Assembly (NCBI RefSeq): GCF_047338595.1 | Contig: NZ_JBLFBO010000003.1 | Span: 186,001-250,000 of the forward strand | DNA length: 64,000 bases | Direction: 5' to 3' | Source of the DNA: Nitrospira_D sp019636945 | GTDB lineage: Bacteria > Nitrospirota > Nitrospiria > Nitrospirales > Nitrospiraceae | Part shown: one piece after another, positions 25,390-33,350 of the stretch | Numbering within the stretch: the first letter of the stretch is position 1 | Layout of the letters: each line of letters begins with the position of its first letter | Notes under the pieces: model-generated | What the model saw: only the letters and a program-made list of their open reading frames with translations | Told to the model about the DNA's origin: nothing | The model's database searches: none | Translations under genes and position numbers: made by a program

Positions 25390-27627
25390 TTAGAGCCGTT
25401 CTTTGTACTTGTCGTAATGTTGTTTCTTGGCTCCTGCGATCCAATTTTCCCGTTTAATCCGTTCGGGATCGGTCGCGAGTTTCTTGGCTATTTTCTCTAC
25501 ATCCTCAGGCTTCCATCTGGCGATTTGGACAAACGTCCTGGTACCGAGTTTTTGCAGGGTCTCGGCAAAGACTGGGCCGATACCTTGGATTTTTTTGAGG
25601 TCATCGCTCTGCCTGGGTTTGCTGGCTTTGGAAGGACTGCCGGGACCGGGAGTCTCGGTCCCATTGGGGCGGAGCTGGGGAGTGGGCGCCGTTGTCGGAG
25701 CAGGTGGCGTCGTGCGCAAGGTCGCACGCAATTCGCGCAGGCGTTTTTGGAGGCGCTCGATCTGCTCGTCTTTTTCTGGAATGGTCTGAACCTCATTCTG
25801 GAGAGCCTGGCGTTCGGTGCGGAGGCTCTGTAGCTCATGCTGGAGAGTGGCAAGCTGTTCGTCTCGTTCCTGTACCCGTTGTTCATCGAGCTGATGTTGG
25901 GCTTGCAGGTCTTTGTGGATCTGGTTCTGTTCGAGGAGTTTCGCAGTCTCGCGTTCAAGGGTCTGGACAGTCTGTGCGTGAGTGCGTTCCCATTCACGCA
26001 ATGTGGCCTCTCTCTCCCGCAGGAGGTGGGTCACCGGCACCAGTTCGTTGATGCGTCGGTCGCGTTCGGTCAGGGCCCCTTCCAGCTGCTGGATGGTGCC
26101 ACGATGGGCGGCTTCGCGATCACTCAGTTCAACTTCCAGTTGGTGGATGCGGTCTTGAGCCGCTTCCAATTTCTTCACTTGGGCGCGGAGCCGATCCCGA
26201 TCGGCCAAGCCCTCGTTGAGCTGGGCGATCTCTTCACGGAGGATACGGATTTCTTCTTTCAAAACTTCGCGGGCCTGTTCAGCGCTTTGAGAGGATTGGT
26301 GGGCAGCTCGAAGGCTCTCGGCTTGGGTTTCCGCATGAGCATCGAACTCACTGATCCGCTGGTCGCGGTCGGCGAGGGTCTGTTCGAGTTGCTGGATGGT
26401 GTTGCGATGGGCGGCTTCGCGATCACTCAGTTCAACTTCCAGTTGGTGGACACGGTCTTGTAGCGTCTCAAACTGCTTCACCTGAGTACGGAGCCGATCC
26501 CGATCAGCCAAGCCCTCATTGAGTTTGGCGATATGGTCTCGGAGGACCCGGATCTCTTCCTTTAAGACCTCGCGAGCCTGCTCGGCAGCCTGACGGGACT
26601 GTTGCGCACTGCGGAGTTCATCTATCTGTGCGGCGACGCTTGCATCAAACTCACCGATCCGCCGGTCGCGGTCGGCGAGGGTCTGTTCGAGTTGCTGGAT
26701 GGTGCCGCGATGAGCGGCTTCGCGATCACTGAGCTCGATTTCCAGTTGGTGGATGCGGTCTTGAGCCGCTTCCAACTTCTTTACTTGAGTGCGGAGCCGA
26801 TCTCGATCGGCCAAGCCCTCGTTGAGTTGGGCGATATGGTCTCTCAGGGCACTCACTTCCCGTTCCATCACTTCGCGGGCCTGCTCGGCGGTCTGGCAGG
26901 TTTGCTGGGCAGCTCGAAGGTCTTCGGCTTGAGTCTGACCCTGGGTATCGAACTCGCTGATCCGTCGGTCACGGTCGGCGAGGGTCTGTTCGAGTTGCTG
27001 GATGGTGCTGCGATGAGCGGCTTCGCGATCACTGAGCTCGATTTCCAGTTGGTGGATGCGATCTTGGGCCGTTTCAAGTTGCTTCACCTGGGTGCGGAGC
27101 CGATCCCGATCAGCCAGGCCCTCGTTGAGTTGGGCGATATGCTCGCGCAGGACTCCCACTTCACGTTCCATGACGTCCCGGGCTTGTTCGGCGTTTCGAC
27201 AGGTCTGTTGAGCCTCTCTGAGTTCATGAGTCTGCGTTGCAAGAATCGCTTCTATTTCGCTGACGCGTCGGCGAGCCGCAGCCCCCTCTCCTTCCGAGGC
27301 CGTCAGTTGTTTTGATCGGGTTGTGAGTTCTACCTCAAGGGCCTTGAGCCGCTCATTGCGTGCGATCAGCTCACGTTGAACGGAGGAATGCAGTGTCTCG
27401 GACGACATGACCTTCTGTTCAAGAATCTGCACGGCCGAAGTTTTGACCTTTAAATCGTGCGCCATGGCCTCCATGGCCTGCTCTTTGGTCCGTAACAGAC
27501 CTGCGGCGTCATGAGAGGGCTTCTCTGGCGAGCGTGTAGGAATTTGCCGCAACCACCAGCCGACTCCGAACCCGAGTCCGGCCGCAATGAGCAGACATCC
27601 GATCATCTGGCTAATCAGTGTCATCAT
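25390..27627 (-). CDS. Membrane-anchored coiled-coil protein with 101-aa repeats and C-terminal helix-hairpin-helix domain
   Basis: A 745-residue protein. Residues 1-27 (MMTLISQMIGCLLIAAGLGF) form an N-terminal membrane anchor. Residues 50-590 are coiled coil, of which the core is four copies of a 101-residue repeat with the recurring elements HIAQLNEGLADRDRLRTQVK, IHQLEIELSDREAAHRGTIQ and QLEQTLADRDRRI. A Pro/Thr-rich linker leads to a C-terminal 70-residue domain (DDLKKIQGIGPVFAETLQKL, then WKPEDVEKIAKKL) containing the GIGP turn of helix-hairpin-helix domains. That domain is shared almost word for word with the protein at 28813. The start lies 3 bp after the OmpA-like gene, so the two are translationally coupled. 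It may be a structural filament or tether; function unknown. Confidence 0.85.
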   Translation of the reverse strand: MMTLISQMIGCLLIAAGLGFGVGWWLRQIPTRSPEKPSHDAAGLLRTKEQAMEAMAHDLKVKTSAVQILEQKVMSSETLHSSVQRELIARNERLKALEVELTTRSKQLTASEGEGAAARRRVSEIEAILATQTHELREAQQTCRNAEQARDVMEREVGVLREHIAQLNEGLADRDRLRTQVKQLETAQDRIHQLEIELSDREAAHRSTIQQLEQTLADRDRRISEFDTQGQTQAEDLRAAQQTCQTAEQAREVMEREVSALRDHIAQLNEGLADRDRLRTQVKKLEAAQDRIHQLEIELSDREAAHRGTIQQLEQTLADRDRRIGEFDASVAAQIDELRSAQQSRQAAEQAREVLKEEIRVLRDHIAKLNEGLADRDRLRTQVKQFETLQDRVHQLEVELSDREAAHRNTIQQLEQTLADRDQRISEFDAHAETQAESLRAAHQSSQSAEQAREVLKEEIRILREEIAQLNEGLADRDRLRAQVKKLEAAQDRIHQLEVELSDREAAHRGTIQQLEGALTERDRRINELVPVTHLLREREATLREWERTHAQTVQTLERETAKLLEQNQIHKDLQAQHQLDEQRVQERDEQLATLQHELQSLRTERQALQNEVQTIPEKDEQIERLQKRLRELRATLRTTPPAPTTAPTPQLRPNGTETPGPGSPSKASKPRQSDDLKKIQGIGPVFAETLQKLGTRTFVQIARWKPEDVEKIAKKLATDPERIKRENWIAGAKKQHYDKYKERL
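26102..27313. repeat. 303-bp coding repeats, four copies
   Basis: The landmark CGATGRGCGGCTTCGCGATC recurs at 26102, 26405, 26708 and 27011, exactly 303 bp apart each time (101 codons). Divergence between copies is moderate. The outermost unit is probably incomplete, so the right boundary is approximate. Confidence 0.85.
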
Positions 27628-27630
27628 AGG

Positions 27631-28563
27631 TCACGTGGTCCTTATCATGAGCAACTCGATCCGCTGATTCTGCGGGAGCCCAGGTTGATATTTTCTATTT
27701 GAGAGAGGACGCGTTGATCCGTAGCCGATCGTGGTAAACGGGTTGGTGAGTCCATGGTCGGTCAAGTATTGCTTGACGGCGTCAGCGCGCTGTCGGCTCA
27801 ACCGTAAGTTATGCTCGGCTGCACCACCGATATCGGTATGGCTTGCGATCTCAATCGGTGCAGTCGGCACTTTTCGAAGGAGTCCGACAATGTGATCCAG
27901 GACCGCCTGACCTTTGGTCGTGATCGTGGCGCTGTCTGGTTCGAACTCGATCGAAGATTTTGCAAGGACTTGATTCAGTGACAACTGGAGGGCGGTGAGT
28001 GAAACGGACGCAGGTGATGAGGCGGTGGCCTGTGCCACCATGACGCGGTCTTCGATTCGTAATCCCGCTCGTACCGCCGGAGCCATCACCTGGAGGATGT
28101 CGGCTTTTTCGCGAGGACTCGCGACCTGACCGGTCACAACCAAGGAGTGTCCATCAATGATGATGGAGCCACGTTCGACCATCCATCCCAGGATCGGCAG
28201 GAGTTGTGGAATAGTGTCGACCCATGCTGCCGTACCGACGTGTGTGTCGACGGTGAATTGGTCAGTCACACGAATTCCTTTTTTTGCATACAGGGTTTGA
28301 GCTTGCTCAAGAATCGCAATCTTACTCCGCTGACTGGGTAATGAGCCGCGAAGGATCAAGGTGTTTTGTTCGAAACTGACATACAGTGAAGCCGGCGTGA
28401 GCGCGACGGCCCGTGGTTGTGAAGAGAGATGCCGGGGGATACACACCATAGCGAGCAGCATCAGGGCCGCGATACCGCCGGCAAGAATTCTTCCACGCCT
28501 CATGAACTCGGCGCGCTGTAGATGGGTCGGGTCACTGATGTGCGGGTCCTGACGATACCACAT
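27631..28563 (-). CDS. OmpA-family protein with BON-like domains
   Basis: A 310-residue protein. After a polar N-terminus, residues 27-43 (AGGIAALMLLAMVCIP) form a membrane anchor. Two BON-like segments follow: LYVSFEQNTLILRGSLPS with its helix, and IIIDGHSLVVTGQVASP with its helix. The C-terminal part (about residues 195-308) is an OmpA peptidoglycan-binding domain: IEFEPDSATITTKGQAVLD, IEIASHTDIGG and LRLSRQRADAVKQYL hold the Asp and Arg that bind diaminopimelate. The layout resembles mycobacterial ArfA (Rv0899). It is followed after 3 bp by the membrane-anchored coiled-coil gene, suggesting that the two products act together at the envelope. Confidence 0.88.
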   Translation of the reverse strand: MWYRQDPHISDPTHLQRAEFMRRGRILAGGIAALMLLAMVCIPRHLSSQPRAVALTPASLYVSFEQNTLILRGSLPSQRSKIAILEQAQTLYAKKGIRVTDQFTVDTHVGTAAWVDTIPQLLPILGWMVERGSIIIDGHSLVVTGQVASPREKADILQVMAPAVRAGLRIEDRVMVAQATASSPASVSLTALQLSLNQVLAKSSIEFEPDSATITTKGQAVLDHIVGLLRKVPTAPIEIASHTDIGGAAEHNLRLSRQRADAVKQYLTDHGLTNPFTTIGYGSTRPLSNRKYQPGLPQNQRIELLMIRTT

Positions 28564-28781
28564 GTCACGACTATGTACTAGGTGAGCGGTGTTCAGTCAA
28601 GCAGGTCAACGACAGGGGGACCGGTGCCATGTGCAATTCAGGTTCCAGCCCGTCTCTGTGGAGATGCAGGCATGGACGTGATTAAAGCCGAGTCCGAGGT
28701 CAACCCCCAAATCTTAATTGGATATTCGGTAAGCTAATTACATGGGCGTATGACTGGGCTAGGAGACGAACCGTTCGGAGT

Positions 28782-28808
28782 CGTTGCCGACCAATTTTAT
28801 CGGCAACG
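28782..28808 (-). terminator. Hairpin after the seven-repeat coiled-coil gene
   Basis: CGTTGCCGA at 28782-28790 pairs perfectly with TCGGCAACG at 28800-28808 across nine bases. It begins four bases past the stop codon of the minus-strand gene. No run of T follows, so termination may be weak or protein-assisted. Confidence 0.45.
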
Positions 28809-28812
28809 AGGG

Positions 28813-31800
28813 TTACAGCCGTTCCTTGTACTTTTCGTAGTGCTGCTTTTTTGCTCCCGCGACCCAGTTCTCACGCTTGATCCGCTCGGGATCAGTCTCA
28901 AGCTTCTTGGCGATCTTTTCGATGTCCTCCGGTTTCCATCGCGCAATTTGGATAAATGTCCGGGTGCCCAGTTTCTGGAGCTGGTTGGCATGGGCCGTCC
29001 CGATCCCGTCGATTTTTTTTAGATCGTCCGCATGGACGGGCTTACCGGCTCTAGGTTGTTGTCCGACGGGGGTATTTTGCCCGGTTGCATTCTGGCGCGG
29101 TGAGGCGACGGGCTTGCTGACTTTGGGTTGTGGGGAGTTTGGCCCAGCTCCCTTCTGGTGATGCGGCTGCGATGAAGCGGCGACTGATGAGGGGGTTGCT
29201 TTCAGTGCTGCACGCAGTTCTTTGAGTTTCTTTTGCAGGCGATCGATCTGTTCAGCTTGTTCCGGAATACTCTGCACTTCCTTGCGGAGCGCTTGTCGTT
29301 CCGCTTGCAGGCCCTTCAGCTCTCGCTGGAGGTCGGCGATCTGGGCGTCACGTTCTTGCAGGTGTTGTTCATCGAGTTGATGCTGCGCCTGGAGTTGGTC
29401 CTGAGCAGCACAGGATTCGTGGAGCTTGGCGGCCTCAGCTTCAAGGTCCTGCATCGCACGCGCGTGCGTCCGCTCCCATTCTTTGATCGTGGCCTCTTTC
29501 TCGTGAAGGAGGTGAGCGGCCGGCACCAGTTCGTCGATGCGGTGGTCGCGGTCGGCCAGGGCCCGTTCCAGTTGCTGGATGGTGCCGCGATGGGCGGCTT
29601 CCCGGTCACTCAGTTCCACCTCGAGTTGATGCACGCGCTCTTGGGTTGTATCCAGTGTTTTCAGTCTCGCTCGGAGTCGTTCCCGGTGGGCCAGGCCCTC
29701 GTTGAGTTGGGTGATCTGTTCGCGGAGGATGCGGATTTCCTCCTTCATGACCTCCCTGGCCTGCTCGGCAGTCCGACAGGCCTCCAAGGCATCCCGGACT
29801 TCGTCTCCCTGCGCGGCCGCCAGCGAGTCAAACTCACTGATCCGACGGTCTCGCTCCGCGAGGGCCTGTTCGAGTTGCTGGATGGTGCCGCGATGAGCGG
29901 CTTCCCGATCGCTCAGTTCCACTTCGAGCTGATGCACGCGGTCTTGTGCCGATTCCAATTTCTCCATGCGGACTCGGAGTTGATCCCGGTCGGCCAACCC
30001 CTCATTGAGCTGGGTAATCTGTTCACGGAGGATGCGAATCTCTTCGTTGAGTACTTCCCGGGCCTGCTCAGCCGTCTGACAGGCTTGTTGCGCACCGCGG
30101 AGTTCATCCATCTGGACGGCGGTGCTCGCATCAAATGCACTAATTCGGTGATCTCGCGCTGTGAGGGCCTGTTCGAGTTGTTGGATGATGCCGCGATGAG
30201 CGGCTTCGCGATCGCTCAGTTCCACTTCGAGCTGATGCACGCGGTCTTGGGTTGCCTCGAGTTTCTTGACCTGGGCGCGCAGGCGGTCTTGGTGAGCCAG
30301 GCCTTCATTCAGTTGAGCGATCTGTTCACGGAGGACGCGGATTTCCTCCTTCAGGACATCCCGGGCTTGTTCGGAGGTCCGACAGGCCTCTAAGGCATCC
30401 CGGACTTCGTCCCCCTGCGCGGCCGCCAGCGAATCAAATTCACTGATCCGACGATCTCGTTCGGCGAGGGCCTGTTCGAGTTGTTGGATGGTGCCGCGAT
30501 GAGCGGCTTCCCGATCGCTCAGTTCCACTTCGAGCTGATGCACGCGGTCTTGGGTTGCCTCGAGTTTCTTGACCTGGGCGCGCAGGCGGTCTTGGTGAGC
30601 CAGGCCTTCATTCAGTTGAGCGATCTGTTCACGGAGGACGCGGATTTCCTCCTTCAGGACGTCGCGAGTCTGCTCGGCGGTCTGAGAGACCTGTTTGGCA
30701 GTGTGGAGTTCTCCTAGGTGGGCTACAGTAAGGGCATCGAGTTCTCCGATACGACGGTCTCGTTCGGCGAGAGCCTGTTCGAGTTGCTGGATGGTGCCGC
30801 GATGAGCGGCTTCGCGATCGCTCAGTTCCACTTCGAGCTGATGCACGCGGTCTTGGGTTGCCTCGAGTTTCTTGACCTGGGCGCGCAGGCGGTCTTGGTG
30901 AGCCAGGCCTTCATTCAGTTGAGCGATCTGTTCACGGAGGACGCGGATTTCCTCCTTCAGGACGTCGCGAGTCTGCTCTGCTGTTCGGCAGGTCTCCAGG
31001 GCATCCCGAACTTCGTCCGCCTGCGCAGCCGTAAGCGTATCGAATTCTCCGATGCGACGATCGCGTTCGGCGAGGGCCTGTTCAAGTTGCTGGATGGTGC
31101 CGCGATGGGCGGCTTCCCGATCGCTCAGTTCGACCTCCAACTGGTGGACACGACCGCGCATCGATTCCAGCTCTTTGACTTGGGCACGAAGGCGCTCTCT
31201 GGCCGGGAGCCCTTCGTTGAGTTGGGTGATTTGGTCACGGAGGATGCGGATTTCCTCCTTCAGGACGTCGCGAGCCTGCTCGGCCGTCTGGCGGGCTTGC
31301 TGTGCACCACGGAGTTCATCCGCGTGGGCAGCGGCGCCGACATCAAACGCCCCAATCCGCTCATCTCGTTCCGCGAGAAGTTGTTCGAGCTGTTGAATTC
31401 TGCGGCGATGAGCGGCTTCCCGATCACTCAGTTCAACCTCCAGCAGATGGACGCGATCTTGTGCCGATTCCAGCTTCTCCATACGGACTCGAACTTGATC
31501 ACGGTCTGCCAGGCCCTCGTTGAGCTGGGCAACATGTTCGCGCAGGACACGAATCTCTTCCTTCAGGACATCACGAGCTTGCTGGGCCCCGCGGAGTTCG
31601 TCCGTTTGGGCGGCAATGACTGATCTCAGCTCCGTTACTTGTTGTTGTGCTGCGATGCCATCAGTCTCTATATCCGCCACTCGCCTCGATCGGAGGGCTA
31701 ATTCTGTTTCGAGCGCCTTGATCTGCTCGCCGCGAGAGATGAGCTCTCGTTGTGCTGAGTTGAACTGCGTTTCCGATGACATGATTTTCTGTTCAAGAAT

Positions 31801-31947
31801 CTGCATCGCCGCAGTCTTCACTTTCAGATCATGGGACGTCGTCTCCAATGCCCGTTCCTTAGTCCGTAGCAGATTGACAAGCTCTTGGTATTGTTGCTCC
31901 AAAGAACCCTTTGGAGGAGGCTGCAACCATCTGCCCAGTGTACTCAT
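28813..31947 (-). CDS. Giant coiled-coil protein with seven 101-aa repeats and C-terminal helix-hairpin-helix domain
   Basis: A 1044-residue paralogue of the protein at 25390, but without the N-terminal membrane helix: it starts MSTLGRWLQPPPKGSLEQQY. Residues 30-900 are almost unbroken coiled coil with seven 101-residue units (VLKEEIRVLREQIAQLNEGL, RDRLRAQVKKLEATQDRVHQ, LEVELSDREAAHRGTIQQLE), and the central copies are nearly identical. A Pro/Gln/Lys-rich linker leads to the same helix-hairpin-helix domain (DDLKKIDGIGTAHANQLQKL). The near-identity of units implies recent expansion by unequal recombination. A cytoplasmic filament or nucleoid-associated role is possible; nothing shows it directly. 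Confidence 0.85.
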   Translation of the reverse strand: MSTLGRWLQPPPKGSLEQQYQELVNLLRTKERALETTSHDLKVKTAAMQILEQKIMSSETQFNSAQRELISRGEQIKALETELALRSRRVADIETDGIAAQQQVTELRSVIAAQTDELRGAQQARDVLKEEIRVLREHVAQLNEGLADRDQVRVRMEKLESAQDRVHLLEVELSDREAAHRRRIQQLEQLLAERDERIGAFDVGAAAHADELRGAQQARQTAEQARDVLKEEIRILRDQITQLNEGLPARERLRAQVKELESMRGRVHQLEVELSDREAAHRGTIQQLEQALAERDRRIGEFDTLTAAQADEVRDALETCRTAEQTRDVLKEEIRVLREQIAQLNEGLAHQDRLRAQVKKLEATQDRVHQLEVELSDREAAHRGTIQQLEQALAERDRRIGELDALTVAHLGELHTAKQVSQTAEQTRDVLKEEIRVLREQIAQLNEGLAHQDRLRAQVKKLEATQDRVHQLEVELSDREAAHRGTIQQLEQALAERDRRISEFDSLAAAQGDEVRDALEACRTSEQARDVLKEEIRVLREQIAQLNEGLAHQDRLRAQVKKLEATQDRVHQLEVELSDREAAHRGIIQQLEQALTARDHRISAFDASTAVQMDELRGAQQACQTAEQAREVLNEEIRILREQITQLNEGLADRDQLRVRMEKLESAQDRVHQLEVELSDREAAHRGTIQQLEQALAERDRRISEFDSLAAAQGDEVRDALEACRTAEQAREVMKEEIRILREQITQLNEGLAHRERLRARLKTLDTTQERVHQLEVELSDREAAHRGTIQQLERALADRDHRIDELVPAAHLLHEKEATIKEWERTHARAMQDLEAEAAKLHESCAAQDQLQAQHQLDEQHLQERDAQIADLQRELKGLQAERQALRKEVQSIPEQAEQIDRLQKKLKELRAALKATPSSVAASSQPHHQKGAGPNSPQPKVSKPVASPRQNATGQNTPVGQQPRAGKPVHADDLKKIDGIGTAHANQLQKLGTRTFIQIARWKPEDIEKIAKKLETDPERIKRENWVAGAKKQHYEKYKERL
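29588..31708. repeat. 303-bp coding repeats, seven copies
   Basis: The landmark CGATGRGCGGCTTC recurs at 29588, 29891, 30194, 30497, 30800, 31103 and 31406, always 303 bp apart. The units from about 30190 to 31000 are nearly identical at DNA level. Long open frames on the opposite strand (29233-30393, 30718-31623) are by-products of this repetition. Confidence 0.9.
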
Positions 31948-32520
31948 AGTGAATCAGTCCTTACAGCAGTTCTGTGATGATGCGGTTAACGATGGTTTGT
32001 GGGCTCCTGCGTCATATGAAGCGGGAGATCGTATCGAACTCTTTCGGGAGAGGTTTGCAAGCAAAGGGGCCGTCTGTCGCAGGTGAAGAGGAACGGTCGT
32101 AGGGGGAAGTATGGACGCCATGCTGCAGGTGAGAGTTTCCGCATGCTTCATGAGGTCATAATCCCACTGTGGATGATGTGATGTCCAAGGTTCAACGTGC
32201 GACCGTACCATAATTGCTAAGGCAGGTACTAGGGTGAAAATTGACCACTGGATAGCCCTCGGTGAGGGGGCAGGAGGGGCTCAGTTTGCTGAGCGGTCTG
32301 GATTCTCCCAGGAAGAGCGGGAGGCTTGCCATGCCCACACTTGGTTGCGAGGACGTATGGATCGTTCCGAAATGGGTAGGTGAGTTGATAGCGGTCTCTC
32401 CAGACGCTGTCGGTGCAAGTGACACGATCGCTTCTTGCCGAGGTGCCTGAAGCGGCAGGCTCACTCCTTTGCCGTGAGCCCGCCAGTGAGATCGCTCCTG
32501 TGATGTCCTTTGGCACAGGC
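31948..32520. other. 573 bp without a supported gene
   Basis: It lies upstream of the seven-repeat coiled-coil gene and downstream of the RsbRD-N-like gene. Reverse frames at 31954-32211 and 32229-32594 have compositions unlike conserved proteins. I could not identify a promoter or RNA structure with confidence. Confidence 0.4.
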
Positions 32521-33006
32521 CTATGCGTGGGCGGCCTGGTGATCGTCCCGGCGGCGGCGAAGGTTTGTGCCGATACGGGCCCGTTCCTGTTCATATCCCA
32601 TGGCGGTGAAATACAACGCGCGATCGAAGAACTGCGCGAGAATATGCATCAGCTCCAGCTCTCCCTGCAACTGCATGGGAGTATCAGAAAACCCTTCGCG
32701 TTGGACAAAGGCTGTCATGTGCTCTCTCGTTGCCGTAATGGCCCAGAGGAAATGGCTATAGGCCACGCCCTGAGCGGCTCGCCGGGCACCGAGTTCCGTG
32801 TAGCGGCGCTCGATTTCGGTCTCGGTCATGTCCATCAGCCAGTTATTCAAGTTTTGGTAGATTTCGCGGGTGCGGGCCTGAAGCTCGTCGGGTGGGACTT
32901 TCCGTAAATCGCTACAGCGTGGAGAATTCCATACTTTCTCGCTCAGCTCTCGAGCAAGTTTTTCGGAGTTCTTCTCGATCAGCCTCACCAATCGGCCAGC
33001 CAGCAT
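32521..33006 (-). CDS. RsbRD N-terminal-domain-like protein, 161 aa
   Basis: The start is set at the ATG at 33006 (MLAGRLVRLIEKNSEKLARE), which has GGGAGG at good spacing. The 46 upstream codons of the open frame look non-coding. The sequence resembles the N-terminal sensor domain of RsbRD, a co-antagonist of the RsbT kinase: LARELSEKVW, LQARTREIYQNLNNWLMD, IERRYTELGARRAAQGVAYS and LWAITATREHMTAFVQREG. In stressosome proteins this globin-like helical domain senses a signal and is followed by a STAS domain, which is absent here. A stand-alone regulator of a signalling pathway is possible; the ligand is unknown. Confidence 0.72.
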   Translation of the reverse strand: MLAGRLVRLIEKNSEKLARELSEKVWNSPRCSDLRKVPPDELQARTREIYQNLNNWLMDMTETEIERRYTELGARRAAQGVAYSHFLWAITATREHMTAFVQREGFSDTPMQLQGELELMHILAQFFDRALYFTAMGYEQERARIGTNLRRRRDDHQAAHA

Positions 33007-33255
33007 AGCGCACCTCCCTAGTGAGTGGTTGAGGTAGAGGAATGCACGTCGAGCATGTATGCAATAATGTATCCAATAAATGCACATTACTTGAATGACG
33101 GTATCCGCGTCAATGACACGTTTGTTGGGCGAGCCGGCACGCATCAGACCACGATAGCTGGTGTGAGGAAAGGACAGAACCCATGGTCTCCCTGACCCGT
33201 CATGGATTGACTCAAAGCAATTTCATTGCACATGTGGTGATGAGTCCCTGTTGCC

Positions 33256-33284
33256 TTGAACTTACCCCACTCATTTGCTATTCT
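33256..33284 (+). promoter_or_regulatory. Candidate sigma-70 promoter of purH
   Basis: TTGAAC at 33256-33261 and TATTCT at 33279-33284 are separated by 17 bp, each matching the consensus at four of six positions. They lie about 65 bp before the purH start. I saw no PurR-like operator. Confidence 0.35.
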
Positions 33285-33350
33285 TCGCCACCCTTTCACA
33301 GCCGACGGGTCTTTTCCTAATTTGCACACGATTTGTTAAGGAGTATTGAT

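Noticed and set aside
25837..27315. Long plus-strand open frames opposite the first coiled-coil gene
   Set aside because: They mirror the 303-bp repeat unit and arise from the codon composition of the coiled-coil gene; they have no ribosome-binding sites and start and stop at arbitrary points.
29233..31623. Plus-strand frames of 386 and 301 codons opposite the second coiled-coil gene
   Set aside because: Same reason: repeated near-identical segments in antisense, with no independent homology signal.
32229..32594. 121-codon minus-strand frame upstream of the coiled-coil gene
   Set aside because: Its composition is rich in Pro, Ser, Thr and Arg and unlike a conserved protein; it overlaps the end of the RsbRD-N-like gene in another frame.
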